DNA of 37,077 nucleotides from positions 1 to 37,077 of the forward strand of contig CAIPEB010000150.1 of the NCBI GenBank assembly GCA_903863885.1. Reading direction: 5' to 3'. The stretch comes from an uncultured Planctomycetaceae bacterium. Lineage in GTDB: Bacteria; Planctomycetota; Planctomycetia; Pirellulales; Pirellulaceae. Made by a program: the position numbers and the translations under genes. Below, one piece after another: positions 1 to 9,206 of the stretch. The first letter of the stretch is position 1. The number at the start of each line of letters is the position of its first letter. A model generated the notes under the pieces. That model did no database searches and was not told the origin of the DNA. It saw only the letters and a list, made by a program, of their open reading frames with translations.

Positions 1-438
1 CAGACCGTCGATCAGCTTGCCTGACCTTTCTTCGGGAGGCGTGCCCTCCTTGAACGCGATGAAACCGTAGTGATCGAAACCTCCGTGCAGTTCAGCAATT
101 ACTTCCACATCCGAAATGTACAGACTGGAAGGACCGAGATTGCGAATAATCTGAGGCACCCGGGGATCGTGAGCCGGGTCAGTAATGCTCTGCCCGGCGC
201 AGTCCCGAATCAGTTTCCGCGACGCGGCCAGCAGCGCACGATGGTCCGTTGCGTGAAGGAGCCGTTCCCGCTCACGATTCGAGTTGTAGACATCCAGAGC
301 AATTCCGGCAAATGGCATACAGGGCAGAACAACCAACACCGTTACGATAGCGAACAGCGCGCACCCGGCTGTTTTCAGCGACGTTCCCAACAAGTCGCGC
401 GATGTGCTCTTCTCGCTCGCACTCGGTGGCTCTAACAT
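1..438 (-). CDS. Membrane-anchored hypothetical protein (partial, runs off left edge)
   Basis: An uninterrupted minus-strand reading frame begins at ATG 438-436 and stays open to base 1, giving the first 146 residues; the stop lies outside the window. The start is preceded on the minus strand by a GAGG stretch about 7 bases upstream. Residues 1-21 are hydrophilic, residues about 22-48 form one hydrophobic segment, and the rest (RERERLLHATDHRALLAASR and on) is a soluble region, so this looks like a single-pass membrane protein with most of its mass outside the cytoplasm. It is divergent from the fucosidase gene, sharing a ~118-bp intergenic region. I do not recognise the family. The opposite strand is also open over much of this stretch, but the minus frame has the start, ribosome site and membrane segment expected of a gene. 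Confidence 0.6.
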   Translation of the reverse strand, partial: MLEPPSASEKSTSRDLLGTSLKTAGCALFAIVTVLVVLPCMPFAGIALDVYNSNRERERLLHATDHRALLAASRKLIRDCAGQSITDPAHDPRVPQIIRNLGPSSLYISDVEVIAELHGGFDHYGFIAFKEGTPPEERSGKLIDGL

Positions 439-556
439 GCTTTGCCTCGCCCGGAGCATCCGTAGCGGAACGGAAACCATGAATTTCGAGTCCATCCGGC
501 CGCACAAGCATTGTACCGCTGGGCACGCCGGTTCAACCAATGGGAAGATAAACGAG

Positions 557-2026
557 ATGAGCAGGACAACACAGATCGTTGCGTCACTGGTGCTGGCCGG
601 CATGTGCGGCCTCGGATCGACAGCTCACGCTCAGGCCGTGCCCGCGGACGGCACAGGAATCGCCGGAGCCTATGCTCCCAGCAAGATCTGGCAGCCTCCC
701 AAGGACCCGCAGGCTCTGGAAAAGCTTAAAAAGTTCCAGGATCTCAAATTCGGTTTCTTCCTTTGCTGGGGAACACAGACTCAATGGGAGACCATCGACC
801 AGTCCTGGAGTCTCTGCCCCGAGCGATACGATTGGAACAAGCGCCCGGGCACGCACGCCAACGACGATACGCTCACGTACAAGAAGGCCTACGAAGAGCT
901 GGTACGGACCTTCAATCCCGTGAAGTTCGATCCCGAGAAGATCGCCGAAATAGCCGAAGCGGCGGGAACGCGATATCTGGTGTTCTGCACGAAGCATCAC
1001 GACGGTTTCTGCTTTTTTGACACAGCGACGACGGACTACAAGATCACGTCCAACGAGTGCCCTTACCACACCAACCCCAACGCCAACGTGACGCGGAAGC
1101 TGTTCGATGCGTTTCGCAGGAGAGGTTTCTGGATCGGCGCTTACTTTTCCAAACCCGACTGGAACGTGCCGTATTATTGGGCGCCGCAATTCGGGCCGCC
1201 CATCGACCGCAATCCGAATTACTCTCCGAAAGACCATCCTGAAGTGTGGACTAAATTCAAGGACTTCACATGGTCGCAGATCCGCGAACTGATGAGCCAG
1301 TACGGTCCGGTGGACATCCTCTGGCTCGATGGCGGGCAGGTGCAGCCCAACAACGGCCAGAATATCGACATGCCGGGAATGGCCCGCATGGCGCGTGAAC
1401 TGCAACCGGGACTGCTTGTGGTGGACCGCACCGCAGGCGGCGGCTACGAGGATTTCCTGACCCCCGAAGGCACGCACGCCATGCCGGATCGCTTCATGCC
1501 CGAGGCCTGGGAAGCGTGCATGACACTGGGCGACTGGTGGGGATGGAGCAAGAACAGCTCTTATCACAGTTCCGGGAACATCGTCCGTTACCTGGTCAAA
1601 GCCGTCGCCCGCAACGGCAACCTGCTGCTCGACGTCGGCCCCGATGCCAATGGCGAACTTGATCCGCAGGCAGTCAAGGTACTCACGGAAGTCGGCCAGT
1701 GGCTGAAGGTCAACGGCGAAGCGATCTTCGAGACCCGTCCCATCAAACCGTATGAACTCGGCAATGTCTTCTTCACGGCCAAGAAAGATGGAACTGTGTA
1801 TGCGATCGCGCTCAGTTCCAAAGACGGCGATCCAATGCCCGCAAGCGTTACGCTTCCCACCGCGTTGCTCGCCAGCGCCAAGAAGGTCTCACTCATCGGA
1901 AGCGACAACGCGGCAATCTCGTTCAGCCCCGACAAGAGCCGGGATATAACCGACGTACAACTTCCCCAGGCCGCCGCGCTCAAGACGCCCGTCACCCACG
2001 CATGGGCGCTGAAGATCGAAAAGTGA
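557..2026 (+). CDS. Secreted alpha-L-fucosidase, glycoside hydrolase family 29
   Basis: Predicted to hydrolyse alpha-L-fucosyl residues from glycans outside the cytoplasm by a retaining mechanism. The frame is open further upstream, but the start at 557 (489 aa) gives a clean signal peptide, MSRTTQ followed by a hydrophobic stretch to AHAQA at about residue 27; the longer version would bury it. GH29 signatures are plain: TKHHDGF (residues 145-151) in the substrate pocket, DILWLDGG (253-260) with D258 the likely nucleophile, and LLLDVGPDANGELD (356-369), a strongly conserved C-terminal part of the barrel. A beta-sandwich of about 100 residues follows the barrel. It faces the GH36 alpha-galactosidase convergently, which suggests a shared role in degrading fucose- and galactose-containing polysaccharide. 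Family assignment is firm; exact linkage specificity cannot be read. Confidence 0.93.
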   Translation: MSRTTQIVASLVLAGMCGLGSTAHAQAVPADGTGIAGAYAPSKIWQPPKDPQALEKLKKFQDLKFGFFLCWGTQTQWETIDQSWSLCPERYDWNKRPGTHANDDTLTYKKAYEELVRTFNPVKFDPEKIAEIAEAAGTRYLVFCTKHHDGFCFFDTATTDYKITSNECPYHTNPNANVTRKLFDAFRRRGFWIGAYFSKPDWNVPYYWAPQFGPPIDRNPNYSPKDHPEVWTKFKDFTWSQIRELMSQYGPVDILWLDGGQVQPNNGQNIDMPGMARMARELQPGLLVVDRTAGGGYEDFLTPEGTHAMPDRFMPEAWEACMTLGDWWGWSKNSSYHSSGNIVRYLVKAVARNGNLLLDVGPDANGELDPQAVKVLTEVGQWLKVNGEAIFETRPIKPYELGNVFFTAKKDGTVYAIALSSKDGDPMPASVTLPTALLASAKKVSLIGSDNAAISFSPDKSRDITDVQLPQAAALKTPVTHAWALKIEK

Positions 2027-2048
2027 GCGGGAGAGGCCACCAGTAAGC

Positions 2049-2210
2049 CCGTAGGGTGTGACAAGCTCGCCGCGTCGGCGAGCGCGGGCACACCAGACTG
2101 CGGTTCGGCGATATCCTCTGACGTCAAACGCCTTCTGGTGTGCCAGCGCTCGCGGTCAAGCAGGTTCGCCATCGCCGAGAACTTCTGCGCGAGCTCGACA
2201 CACCCTACGG
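2049..2210. repeat. Nested imperfect palindrome between convergent genes; possible bidirectional terminator
   Basis: Outer arms at 2050-2070 and 2189-2209 pair at 19 of 21 positions (extended by one G-C pair at 2049/2210). Inner arms at 2076-2097 and 2134-2155 pair at 20 of 22. The whole 160-bp block can fold as one long hairpin with a central loop of about 36 bases. It fills almost all the space between the stops of the fucosidase (2026) and the alpha-galactosidase (2219). It could end transcription from both sides or be a mobile palindromic repeat; there is no U-tract. Confidence 0.75.
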
Positions 2211-2218
2211 TTATCGGA

Positions 2219-4813
2219 TCACTTTTTCTTGTATCTCACGATCGCCGAGCCACGCTTGTCCTTAATGCTCAATGGCAGTCCCTGCTCGAGCAGCGTGCGG
2301 CCTGAGGTCTCGGTGGTGCTGGAAGTGTCGAGGTTCATTAATGCGTAAGTGGCGTCGGGTGTTAATCCGCGGAGCTTAAGGTTCATCGATTCGGTTTCGC
2401 TGCCGCCGCGGCGAAATGCCTGGATCACGCCCTCGCCCGACTCCGGTCGATCGAATTGCCAGGCGATCCAGACGTCTTCAGTCAGGCTGTAGGGAGTCAG
2501 CGGATAGAAGTCGGCGAGCAGGCAGTCCTTGACCTGCTGGAATTCCCGCACCGTGTCATGCAGCAGGGCAAGCTTGCTCTTGCCGGATCCGTTATCCGAA
2601 CCGGCCCGTGCGTATTCATCGGTTTTCGTCGCATCCCATCCGATCCGGTAGGCGGGTGCAAAACCGCTGCGCAGCGTATAGGCATCGGTCAACGGCGCGC
2701 CGGTGCCGTAGAAGGGCAGCCACAGGGAAAGGCCGTGCGTCTGGCATTGCTGACCGGCAGCGCCCGTTGGCGAAAAATCAACTACTGCCCAGTCGCTGCG
2801 CAGCAGAGGCACCGCGCGCCTCATCGTTTCGAGATCATTGCGCCGTCCGCCGCTGGCGCAACTGTCGATCCACATCTTGGGATGCCGTCGAAGTAACTCG
2901 TCCCAGAATGCGAGATACCCGGTAACGTGCTTATTTTCCGTAATGCCCTGGCGGTCTTCTTCGTCATTTCCCCGCCAATACGCCAGCGGATCGATGTTGT
3001 GGTCCTGCCGGTAGATGTCGATGCCCTCCGACACCAGCAGGCCGTCGACACGATCGACAATCCACTTCCAGGCGTCCGGGTTGCCGAGATTCAACAGTCC
3101 GCCGTTCTTGCCGCCAAGCACCCATTCCGGACGATTGACCGCCAGCCAACTGCCGGCCACGACGCGCTCCGGTTCAAACCAGACGACGAACTCGATGCCC
3201 TTTCCGTGAAGATTATCGGCGACCTGCCGCAGGCCTTTTGGAAATCGCTTGCCATCGGGTTCCCAGGTACCGACGTTCACCCAGGAATCGCCACAGGGAT
3301 ACCAGCCGGCGTCAATGATCCAGTTGTCGAGCTTGATTCCCGCGGCCAGCGTGCCGTCGATCTGGGCGATCTCGCCGGCTGCGTCAGGCAAGTTGCTGCC
3401 TCCGCAGCCGCCGAACTGAGCGGGCACGAGCTTCCCTCCCGGCCGTGGCAGATTGTGCGCTACCATCCATCGGCGCCAGACGTTCTGCGCACCAATCCAG
3501 TCTCCGCCCTGCCAGAACTGAAGCACGGTCAGGGGCGAGCGGACTTCCTCGCCCGGATGCAGTTTGAATCGCGTGAATTCCTGGCCCGCGCACACGCGCA
3601 GGTCGCTCCCCCGCTGCCGCTGGAAGGTCGCTGCCCATTGCCCCGGCCAACCGACAGCGATGATCACTCCCTGGCCGCCTCGTTCGACGTTGAAGTACGA
3701 CCAGTCCTCGCTTGTAGGCCGGCCTCCTGCGCCGCTGAGTTTCTTGAAAGCGTCCGGTCCGAGCGGTGTTTCGAGCGGCGCAAAGTCGCGCGGCGTGCAG
3801 GGACTTCCCACGCTGTGATGCAGCAGGAAGTCATTACTGCCGTCCCGCGCGAATTCCGTGTCGAGCGATTGTATCTGCTCGAGAATCGGCGTGTCCTCGC
3901 TGCCGGCGTTCCTGAAATAGAGAGTCCATTCAACGGTCGGAAAGTCCTTGTACTCCACCGCTACGCATCGCACCGTCAGCTTGGTTTCCGGATCGACGTA
4001 TGTCTGCGTGCGCCGCGTCCTGTTCGCGTCGACGGTCTCGATGATCTCATGAAAGGCCCAGCCGCCGAGCAGTTGATCAGAACTCCGGCCGCCGTAGACA
4101 AACGAATACGGCGCGATCGCAGCGGTTCGTGCGACAGGCATCGGGGTGGCGGAGTAATTGACCGGCAAATCGGCCAGCCATACCTCGCGTCCGTCCTCGA
4201 GAATTGCCTTGGCGTCCGCCCAATCGGCATGGTCGCATTCGATGCCGTCCCCCGCATCGCCCGCTTCGATGGCGAACTCGGTCGCTCCGTCCAACTCGAC
4301 GCTCACCGGCATCCCCGCCGCGCCGCCGCGCATGACGGGCGACCGAAACAGTTCTTTTCCGGCCAGTTTGACGGCGAAGACAATACTGCCGCCTCCCGCG
4401 TTGGCATCGACGCCGACCGTTGATGAGAACTTCTTGGCGGGCCCTGGCAGAGTCACGACGAGTTTGCTTGGCGCGTGGCACAGCAATCCCTTCCTGAATT
4501 CCGACTGTCCGATCTTCAGCGGCCTGCCGTCGGGCCGGCCGTTCAGCAGTACCGCGTCGTGGTTTGCCAGTACCAGCAAACCGGCCGCCGCCGGGCGCGC
4601 CGGCTTGTCCGAATCGCCGGACTGCGCCGACGCACTGTCCGCGGAGATCTTCTTCACCGGCTGGAAATGCGTTTGCACCCATTGTTGCAGCGTTGCGATT
4701 TCACGACTCAAGCCCGACGGAGCCGCCGCAGACACGACCGCCCCCGGCGCAGCGGAGATCAGGAACCACGCGGCGAGCAGAGTGACGGCGGACAACGGCG
4801 ACATCTTTCGCAT
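2219..4813 (-). CDS. Secreted NPCBM-domain alpha-galactosidase (GH36/melibiase type)
   Basis: Predicted exo-acting alpha-galactosidase acting on galactosides outside the cell. The start at 4813 (864 aa) is chosen because AAGGAGA lies 8 bases upstream and the encoded N-terminus, MRKMSPLSAV plus a hydrophobic run to about residue 30, is a signal peptide. Residues about 75-210 form an NPCBM carbohydrate-binding module, recognisable by KIGQSEFRKGLLCHA (100-114) and GDAGDGIECDHADWADA (185-201). A supersandwich region spans roughly 220-450 and the TIM barrel about 460-790. Barrel motifs are DNWIIDAGWY (496-505), FEPERV (546-551), YRQDHN (601-606; D604 likely nucleophile), DSCASGGRRND (650-660) and RSDW (672-675; D674 likely acid/base). 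It is convergent with the GH29 gene and shares a 190-bp divergent intergenic region with the SDR gene. Confidence 0.9.
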   Translation of the reverse strand: MRKMSPLSAVTLLAAWFLISAAPGAVVSAAAPSGLSREIATLQQWVQTHFQPVKKISADSASAQSGDSDKPARPAAAGLLVLANHDAVLLNGRPDGRPLKIGQSEFRKGLLCHAPSKLVVTLPGPAKKFSSTVGVDANAGGGSIVFAVKLAGKELFRSPVMRGGAAGMPVSVELDGATEFAIEAGDAGDGIECDHADWADAKAILEDGREVWLADLPVNYSATPMPVARTAAIAPYSFVYGGRSSDQLLGGWAFHEIIETVDANRTRRTQTYVDPETKLTVRCVAVEYKDFPTVEWTLYFRNAGSEDTPILEQIQSLDTEFARDGSNDFLLHHSVGSPCTPRDFAPLETPLGPDAFKKLSGAGGRPTSEDWSYFNVERGGQGVIIAVGWPGQWAATFQRQRGSDLRVCAGQEFTRFKLHPGEEVRSPLTVLQFWQGGDWIGAQNVWRRWMVAHNLPRPGGKLVPAQFGGCGGSNLPDAAGEIAQIDGTLAAGIKLDNWIIDAGWYPCGDSWVNVGTWEPDGKRFPKGLRQVADNLHGKGIEFVVWFEPERVVAGSWLAVNRPEWVLGGKNGGLLNLGNPDAWKWIVDRVDGLLVSEGIDIYRQDHNIDPLAYWRGNDEEDRQGITENKHVTGYLAFWDELLRRHPKMWIDSCASGGRRNDLETMRRAVPLLRSDWAVVDFSPTGAAGQQCQTHGLSLWLPFYGTGAPLTDAYTLRSGFAPAYRIGWDATKTDEYARAGSDNGSGKSKLALLHDTVREFQQVKDCLLADFYPLTPYSLTEDVWIAWQFDRPESGEGVIQAFRRGGSETESMNLKLRGLTPDATYALMNLDTSSTTETSGRTLLEQGLPLSIKDKRGSAIVRYKKK

Positions 4814-5003
4814 GACAAAGTCTCCTTTGCGCGGGGCACGCGGAAACGAATTGATCGGTGCGGTTCGCATGGTATCCTGAACGCCGAAGTCCATCCATCG
4901 TGGGAGCATTCCTGACGGCACCATGCGCGTCTCGGGACGCTGCATGCGCCGCGGCGGTTTTGATTCCTTCGCACGTGGAAGGGCGTGCGAAAGGCTGGTC
5001 GTC

Positions 5004-6092
5004 ATGCCGGTTGTTCTATTCACCGGGTTTCCCGGTTTCCTCGGCTCCGAGCTCTTGCCCCGAGTGCTCGATCGGTCGCCCGAGTATCGCGCCGTGTGCC
5101 TGGTTCAGGCGAAGTTCATCGACCTATCCCGGTTGCGGGTCGAAGAGATCGAGCGATCGTTTCCGCACCTGCGCGGACGGATCGAATTGGCGGTCGGGGA
5201 TATTACGGTCGCCGGCCTGGGGCAGGAGGACTTCTCCCGAATCAAGAACGACATTCGCGAGATCTTCCACCTCGCGGCCGTATACGACCTCGGCGTACAC
5301 CGCGAGCTGGCAACCCGCGTCAATGTCGCGGGAACTCGAAATGTCCTGGATTTCGCCCAGGATTGTCCCGAATTGCACCGGCTGCAATACGTGAGCACAT
5401 GTTATGTCAGCGGCCGATACAACGGCAGGTTCTCGGAAGATGACCTCGACAAGGGCCAGACATTCAACAACGCCTACGAGGAGACGAAGTACCTCGCCGA
5501 ATTGGAACTCAGAACACGGATGCGAGGCGGCCTGCCCGCCACGATCTACAGGCCGGCCATCGTTGTTGGGGACAGTCGCACGGGCGCCACGCAAAAGTAC
5601 GACGGGCCCTACTGTGTGATTCGGTGGCTGCTCCGCCAGCCGTTCGTGGCCGTGCTGCCGCTCGTCGGGAATCCCGCATCCACCCGGGTGAACATCGTGC
5701 CGCGGGATTACGTCGTCGATGCGATGTCCTACCTCAGCGCTCTTGATGCTTCGCGAGGCAAGGTCTATCAACTTTGCGACCCGGAGCCCTTGACGGTCGG
5801 CGAACTCATCCAGGTGATGGGCCGCGCCACACAACGCCGGGTGATTCGCCTTCCCGTTCCGCATACCGCGGCGAAGTTCTTCATCGATCGCGTGCCCGGC
5901 GTCTATCGGCTGATGCAGATTCCTTCGCCGGCCATCGACTACTTCGTGCATCCAACCCGATACACGTGCTGTTCCGCACTTGCCGATCTCGACGCAAGTC
6001 CCATACGCGTGCCGCCGTTGATAACCTACATTGACCGGCTCGTCGACTTTGTCCGGCGTCATCCCCGGATCGGGTCGGCGCCGATGACTTGA
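5004..6092 (+). CDS. NAD(P)-dependent SDR oxidoreductase, male-sterility / fatty acyl reductase type (NAD_binding_4)
   Basis: Extended short-chain dehydrogenase. The frame opens earlier, but the Rossmann fold begins right after ATG 5004 (362 aa), with AAAGG 9 bases upstream. Seen: the dinucleotide motif TGFPGFLG (7-14), the DIxV and HLAAVYDLGV segments (66-98), STCYVSG (131-137) with the catalytic Ser/Thr, and YEETK (158-162), the YxxxK dyad. The TGFPGFLG form and overall layout are closest to the NAD_binding_4 family, whose members reduce acyl-CoA or acyl thioesters to aldehydes or alcohols, although sugar epimerases share the fold. The aldehyde dehydrogenase follows 33 bp downstream, so the two probably act on the same acyl/aldehyde intermediate. 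The substrate is inference. Confidence 0.85.
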   Translation: MPVVLFTGFPGFLGSELLPRVLDRSPEYRAVCLVQAKFIDLSRLRVEEIERSFPHLRGRIELAVGDITVAGLGQEDFSRIKNDIREIFHLAAVYDLGVHRELATRVNVAGTRNVLDFAQDCPELHRLQYVSTCYVSGRYNGRFSEDDLDKGQTFNNAYEETKYLAELELRTRMRGGLPATIYRPAIVVGDSRTGATQKYDGPYCVIRWLLRQPFVAVLPLVGNPASTRVNIVPRDYVVDAMSYLSALDASRGKVYQLCDPEPLTVGELIQVMGRATQRRVIRLPVPHTAAKFFIDRVPGVYRLMQIPSPAIDYFVHPTRYTCCSALADLDASPIRVPPLITYIDRLVDFVRRHPRIGSAPMT

Positions 6093-6125
6093 AACGCGAT
6101 CCGCAAAGCAGAACAAGGCCCAGTC

Positions 6126-7844
6126 ATGCCCTCCGAATCGAGCAGCGGGAAACCCACTTCAGCCGGGGACATCGGTCGCTTCCTGGCGGAACTGGACCGA
6201 TCCAGACGACGGTTTGCGGAAACGTCGGTGCGCGAGCGAATCTCTCTCGCGCAGCGTTGCGCGGATGGAGTCGTGGCCGTTGCCGGGGAGTGGGTGGACC
6301 TCGCGTGTGAAGCCAAGGCAATTCCCCCAGGGAGCCCGACTCGCGCGGAAGAGGTTTTTGTCGGGCCCGTGGCGACGCTGCGCTACCTTCGTCTGCTCAC
6401 GCACTCTCTGCGCGGCATCGAAACGAAGGGCATTCCGCAGCTTGCCGGCAAGGCATACACCGGACCGGACGGTCGGCTGCGAGTCCCTCTTCTCCCAACG
6501 GGAGTGCTGTACGACCGTATTGCCTTCCTGCCGTTCAGGGTAACGGCCTGGATGCGTGACGGCGTGCGGATCGAGAATCTCGACGAACACCTCGCAGTTC
6601 ACTACCGCGGCGAGGCAAAGTCTCCGGCACGCAAACCGGCGAAGATCACGGTCGTGCTGGGAGCGGGCAATGTCTCGGCCATTCCCCTGACCGACACCTT
6701 CACGAAGATGTTTCACGAAGGCAGCGTGGTGCTGCTGAAGCTCAGCCCCGTCAACGACTACCTCGGCTCGGTCTTTGAACGCGCGATGCAGCCGCTGATT
6801 GAGGCGGGCTATCTGCGAATCGCCTACGGAGCTGCCGAGACCGGCGCGGAGGCCGTCAACCATCCGCTGGTCGATGAAGTCCACATCACCGGATCGATTC
6901 AGTCCCATGACGCCATCGTATGGGGACCTCCCGGCGTCGAACGAGATCAGCGAAAGCTCACGAACCGGCCACTCCTCGACAAGACCGTCACCAGCGAATT
7001 GGGCAACGTCAGTCCCTGGATTTTCATACCGGGCGGATACTCAAAGCGGCAACTCGCATTCCAGGCCGAAAACGTCGCGGCCTCGATCGTCAACAACGTC
7101 TCCTTCAACTGCGTGGCCACAAAAGTCATTATCACCTGGAAGCAATGGCCGCTTCGCGCCGAATTCCTGGATCGGGTCGACAGGTCGCTCGCCCGCACGC
7201 CGAAACGGTTCTCGTATTATCCCGGGGCCGTCGACCGATTCCGGCGGTACTCGGGAATCGAGCCGCCGGCGAATTCCGGCGGTTATCTGCCGTGGACCTT
7301 GTTGCGTGATGTGCCGCCGGACGACAATCCGCATCTGCTCGGCGAGGAGTCTTTTGTCTGCGTGGCGGCGGAGGTCGCGCTGGATGCGCCCACGCCGGAG
7401 GCATTCCTGGGCAAAGCAGTGGAGTTCGCCAACGAACGATTGGCCGGCACGCTCTGTGCCGCTGTGACGCATCCTGCGGGATACCGGTCGAGCAAGGCGA
7501 ACGAAAGCCTCCTGCAATCCTGCCTGGGAAACCTCCGCTATAACGCAATCGCGATCAATCACTGGCCCGGTCTGATGTACGCCATGATGAGTCCTCCCTG
7601 GGGCGGATTTTCCGGCAGCACGCTCGCCGATGCCCAGAGCGGAATCGGAGCAGTCCACAATACGTTTCTGCTCGAAGGCATCGAGAAATCCGTGCTTGAA
7701 GGACCGGTGACCTTCTTCCCGAAACCGCCTTGGTTTCCCACGCACGCCGGCGCCGAACGAGTCGCATGGGCTTACTTCCACCTGTATCGCAGACCGGCCT
7801 GGGCAAACGTGGCGCGACTTCTGATTGCATCGCTTCGAGGTTAA
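6126..7844 (+). CDS. Divergent aldehyde dehydrogenase superfamily protein
   Basis: A 572-aa member of the ALDH superfamily, longer than the usual ~490 aa. AAGG stands 8 bases before ATG 6126. Seen: a cofactor-binding stretch VVLGAGNVSAIP (176-187) in place of the common W.FP form, K205 in LLKLSPVND (matching the KPSE lysine), HITGS (253-257), TSELGNVSP (289-297) with general-base candidate E291, and the nucleophile candidate C329 in SFNCVAT. The segment between ELGNVSP and the cysteine is short but complete, and an extra ~100-residue N-terminal region precedes the cofactor domain. Coupled to the SDR gene 33 bp upstream, it may oxidise a long-chain aldehyde or reduce an activated acyl group. 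Catalytic residues are present, so it is probably active; substrate unknown. Confidence 0.85.
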   Translation: MPSESSSGKPTSAGDIGRFLAELDRSRRRFAETSVRERISLAQRCADGVVAVAGEWVDLACEAKAIPPGSPTRAEEVFVGPVATLRYLRLLTHSLRGIETKGIPQLAGKAYTGPDGRLRVPLLPTGVLYDRIAFLPFRVTAWMRDGVRIENLDEHLAVHYRGEAKSPARKPAKITVVLGAGNVSAIPLTDTFTKMFHEGSVVLLKLSPVNDYLGSVFERAMQPLIEAGYLRIAYGAAETGAEAVNHPLVDEVHITGSIQSHDAIVWGPPGVERDQRKLTNRPLLDKTVTSELGNVSPWIFIPGGYSKRQLAFQAENVAASIVNNVSFNCVATKVIITWKQWPLRAEFLDRVDRSLARTPKRFSYYPGAVDRFRRYSGIEPPANSGGYLPWTLLRDVPPDDNPHLLGEESFVCVAAEVALDAPTPEAFLGKAVEFANERLAGTLCAAVTHPAGYRSSKANESLLQSCLGNLRYNAIAINHWPGLMYAMMSPPWGGFSGSTLADAQSGIGAVHNTFLLEGIEKSVLEGPVTFFPKPPWFPTHAGAERVAWAYFHLYRRPAWANVARLLIASLRG

Positions 7845-7919
7845 GTGTCTGCTTGATCCGGTTCCTCCGGCGTGAAATTCAGGCAGATCGAGACGGTTTA
7901 CATCCAGGAGGCGGGAAAC

Positions 7920-9206
7920 ATGAAACGACGCGAGTTTCTTCGAGCCACGCTCGCCGGCATCACAGCCGCTTCGTCCGCAGCCTCCGTGTTTGCGGATTCG
8001 CCCGGGCGTCGGCCTCGCATTCTGCTTCGGTCGAGCTGGCAGGTGGTCAACATCGGAGACATCGCACACACGCCGGGCGTGTTAGCGCTGATCGAGAAGC
8101 ACATCCCCGATGCGGAGGTCATCCTGTGGGCCTCACGAGACCTGAGCGCGGAGGTGGCCGCGATGGAGCAGAAGCGATTCCCGAAGCTGAAGGTCGTCAA
8201 AGGGACCATCGGCCCGTCAGGCAGAGCGTCGAGTCCGGAACTTGCCGACGCGGTCGCCTGGGCGGACTTTCTGCTGCACGGATCGGGACCGTCATTCGTG
8301 GCAGCCAAAGATGTGGCAGCGTTTGTGAGACACACCGGCAAACCGTTTGGAGTTTATGGCATCACTCACGGATCGTTTCAGACCGGCGACGACAAGCCGC
8401 TGCTCGGCCAGGCGAGGTTCGCCTTCTTTCGCGACTCGGTATCGCTCGAACGAGCGAAGACAGAGGGAGTCGCCTGTCCGATTATGGAATTCGCGCCGGA
8501 CGGAGCGTTCGCCTGCGATCTGCGGGACGATTCCAGGGCGATCGAGTTTCTCAAAGCTCACGGCCTCGAGGACGGCAAGTTTCTGTGTTGCCTGTCGCGT
8601 CTGAGGCACACGCCTTATTGGACGATTCCCGGAGACAAACGCGCGTTCAACGAGCGGAGCCAGGCTCGCAACAATGAGATGAAGGAGCACGACCACGTCC
8701 CGCTGCGCGAGGCGATCGTCCGAATCGTGCAGCACACGCCGCTCAAGGTGCTTCTGTGCCCAGAGGACATGACGCAAATGGCGGTCGGCAAGGAACTGAT
8801 TTACGACAAGCTGCCCGAAGCCGTGAAAAGCCGCGTGGTGTGGCGCGAGAATTTCTGGCTGACCGATGAGGCCTTGAGCGTGTACGTGCGGAGCGCAGGC
8901 CTGTTCGGCAGTGAAATGCACTCGCCCATCATGGCGGTTGGCAATGGCATACCGGCCATCGTCTGCCGTTTTGAAGAACAGACCAGCAAGGGCTTCATGT
9001 GGCGCGACATCGGCCTGAATGACTGGCTGTTTGACTTCGACCGGGAGGAAGACTGCCGGCGTCTGCCCGACGCGGTGCTCGCGATGGCAAACGATCTCGA
9101 CGCCGCGCGAGCCAAGGCCGCAAGGGCCCGGCAGTTTGTCGAACAGCGGCAGCAGGACACGATGCAGATCCTCAGGAACAACCTTGCGTTAAGAGATACC
9201 CCATGA
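7920..9206 (+). CDS. Polysaccharide pyruvyl transferase family protein with Tat signal
   Basis: A 428-aa protein of the polysaccharide pyruvyl transferase (CsaB/WcaK-like) family, which normally adds ketal-linked pyruvate from PEP to surface polysaccharides. AGGAGG stands 8 bases before ATG 7920. Residues 1-26 (KRREFLR then a hydrophobic stretch ending SVFA) form a twin-arginine signal. Family features are [16 protein letters not shown] near residue 42-57, [11 protein letters not shown] (a GxGP-type loop), SVSLERAK, and near the C-terminus [21 protein letters not shown], the conserved (S/T)xRxHxxxxA-type segment. Export by Tat is unusual for this normally cytoplasmic, PEP-using family, so the reaction may differ. 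Its stop overlaps the start of the GH32 gene (ATGA at 9203-9206), which indicates translational coupling. Confidence 0.85.
   Translation: MKRREFLRATLAGITAASSAASVFADSPGRRPRILLRSSWQVVNIGDIAHTPGVLALIEKHIPDAEVILWASRDLSAEVAAMEQKRFPKLKVVKGTIGPSGRASSPELADAVAWADFLLHGSGPSFVAAKDVAAFVRHTGKPFGVYGITHGSFQTGDDKPLLGQARFAFFRDSVSLERAKTEGVACPIMEFAPDGAFACDLRDDSRAIEFLKAHGLEDGKFLCCLSRLRHTPYWTIPGDKRAFNERSQARNNEMKEHDHVPLREAIVRIVQHTPLKVLLCPEDMTQMAVGKELIYDKLPEAVKSRVVWRENFWLTDEALSVYVRSAGLFGSEMHSPIMAVGNGIPAIVCRFEEQTSKGFMWRDIGLNDWLFDFDREEDCRRLPDAVLAMANDLDAARAKAARARQFVEQRQQDTMQILRNNLALRDTP

Noticed and set aside
70-435. Plus-strand frame near the left edge
   Set aside because: Lies codon-for-codon opposite the minus-strand frame that has a start, ribosome site and transmembrane segment; its product has no features.
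404-556. N-terminal extension of the fucosidase frame
   Set aside because: Would place about 50 polar residues ahead of an obvious signal peptide; start at 557 preferred.
2927-4423. Plus-strand open frame opposite the alpha-galactosidase
   Set aside because: Shadow of NPCBM-GH36 codons; no signal, domain or ribosome site.
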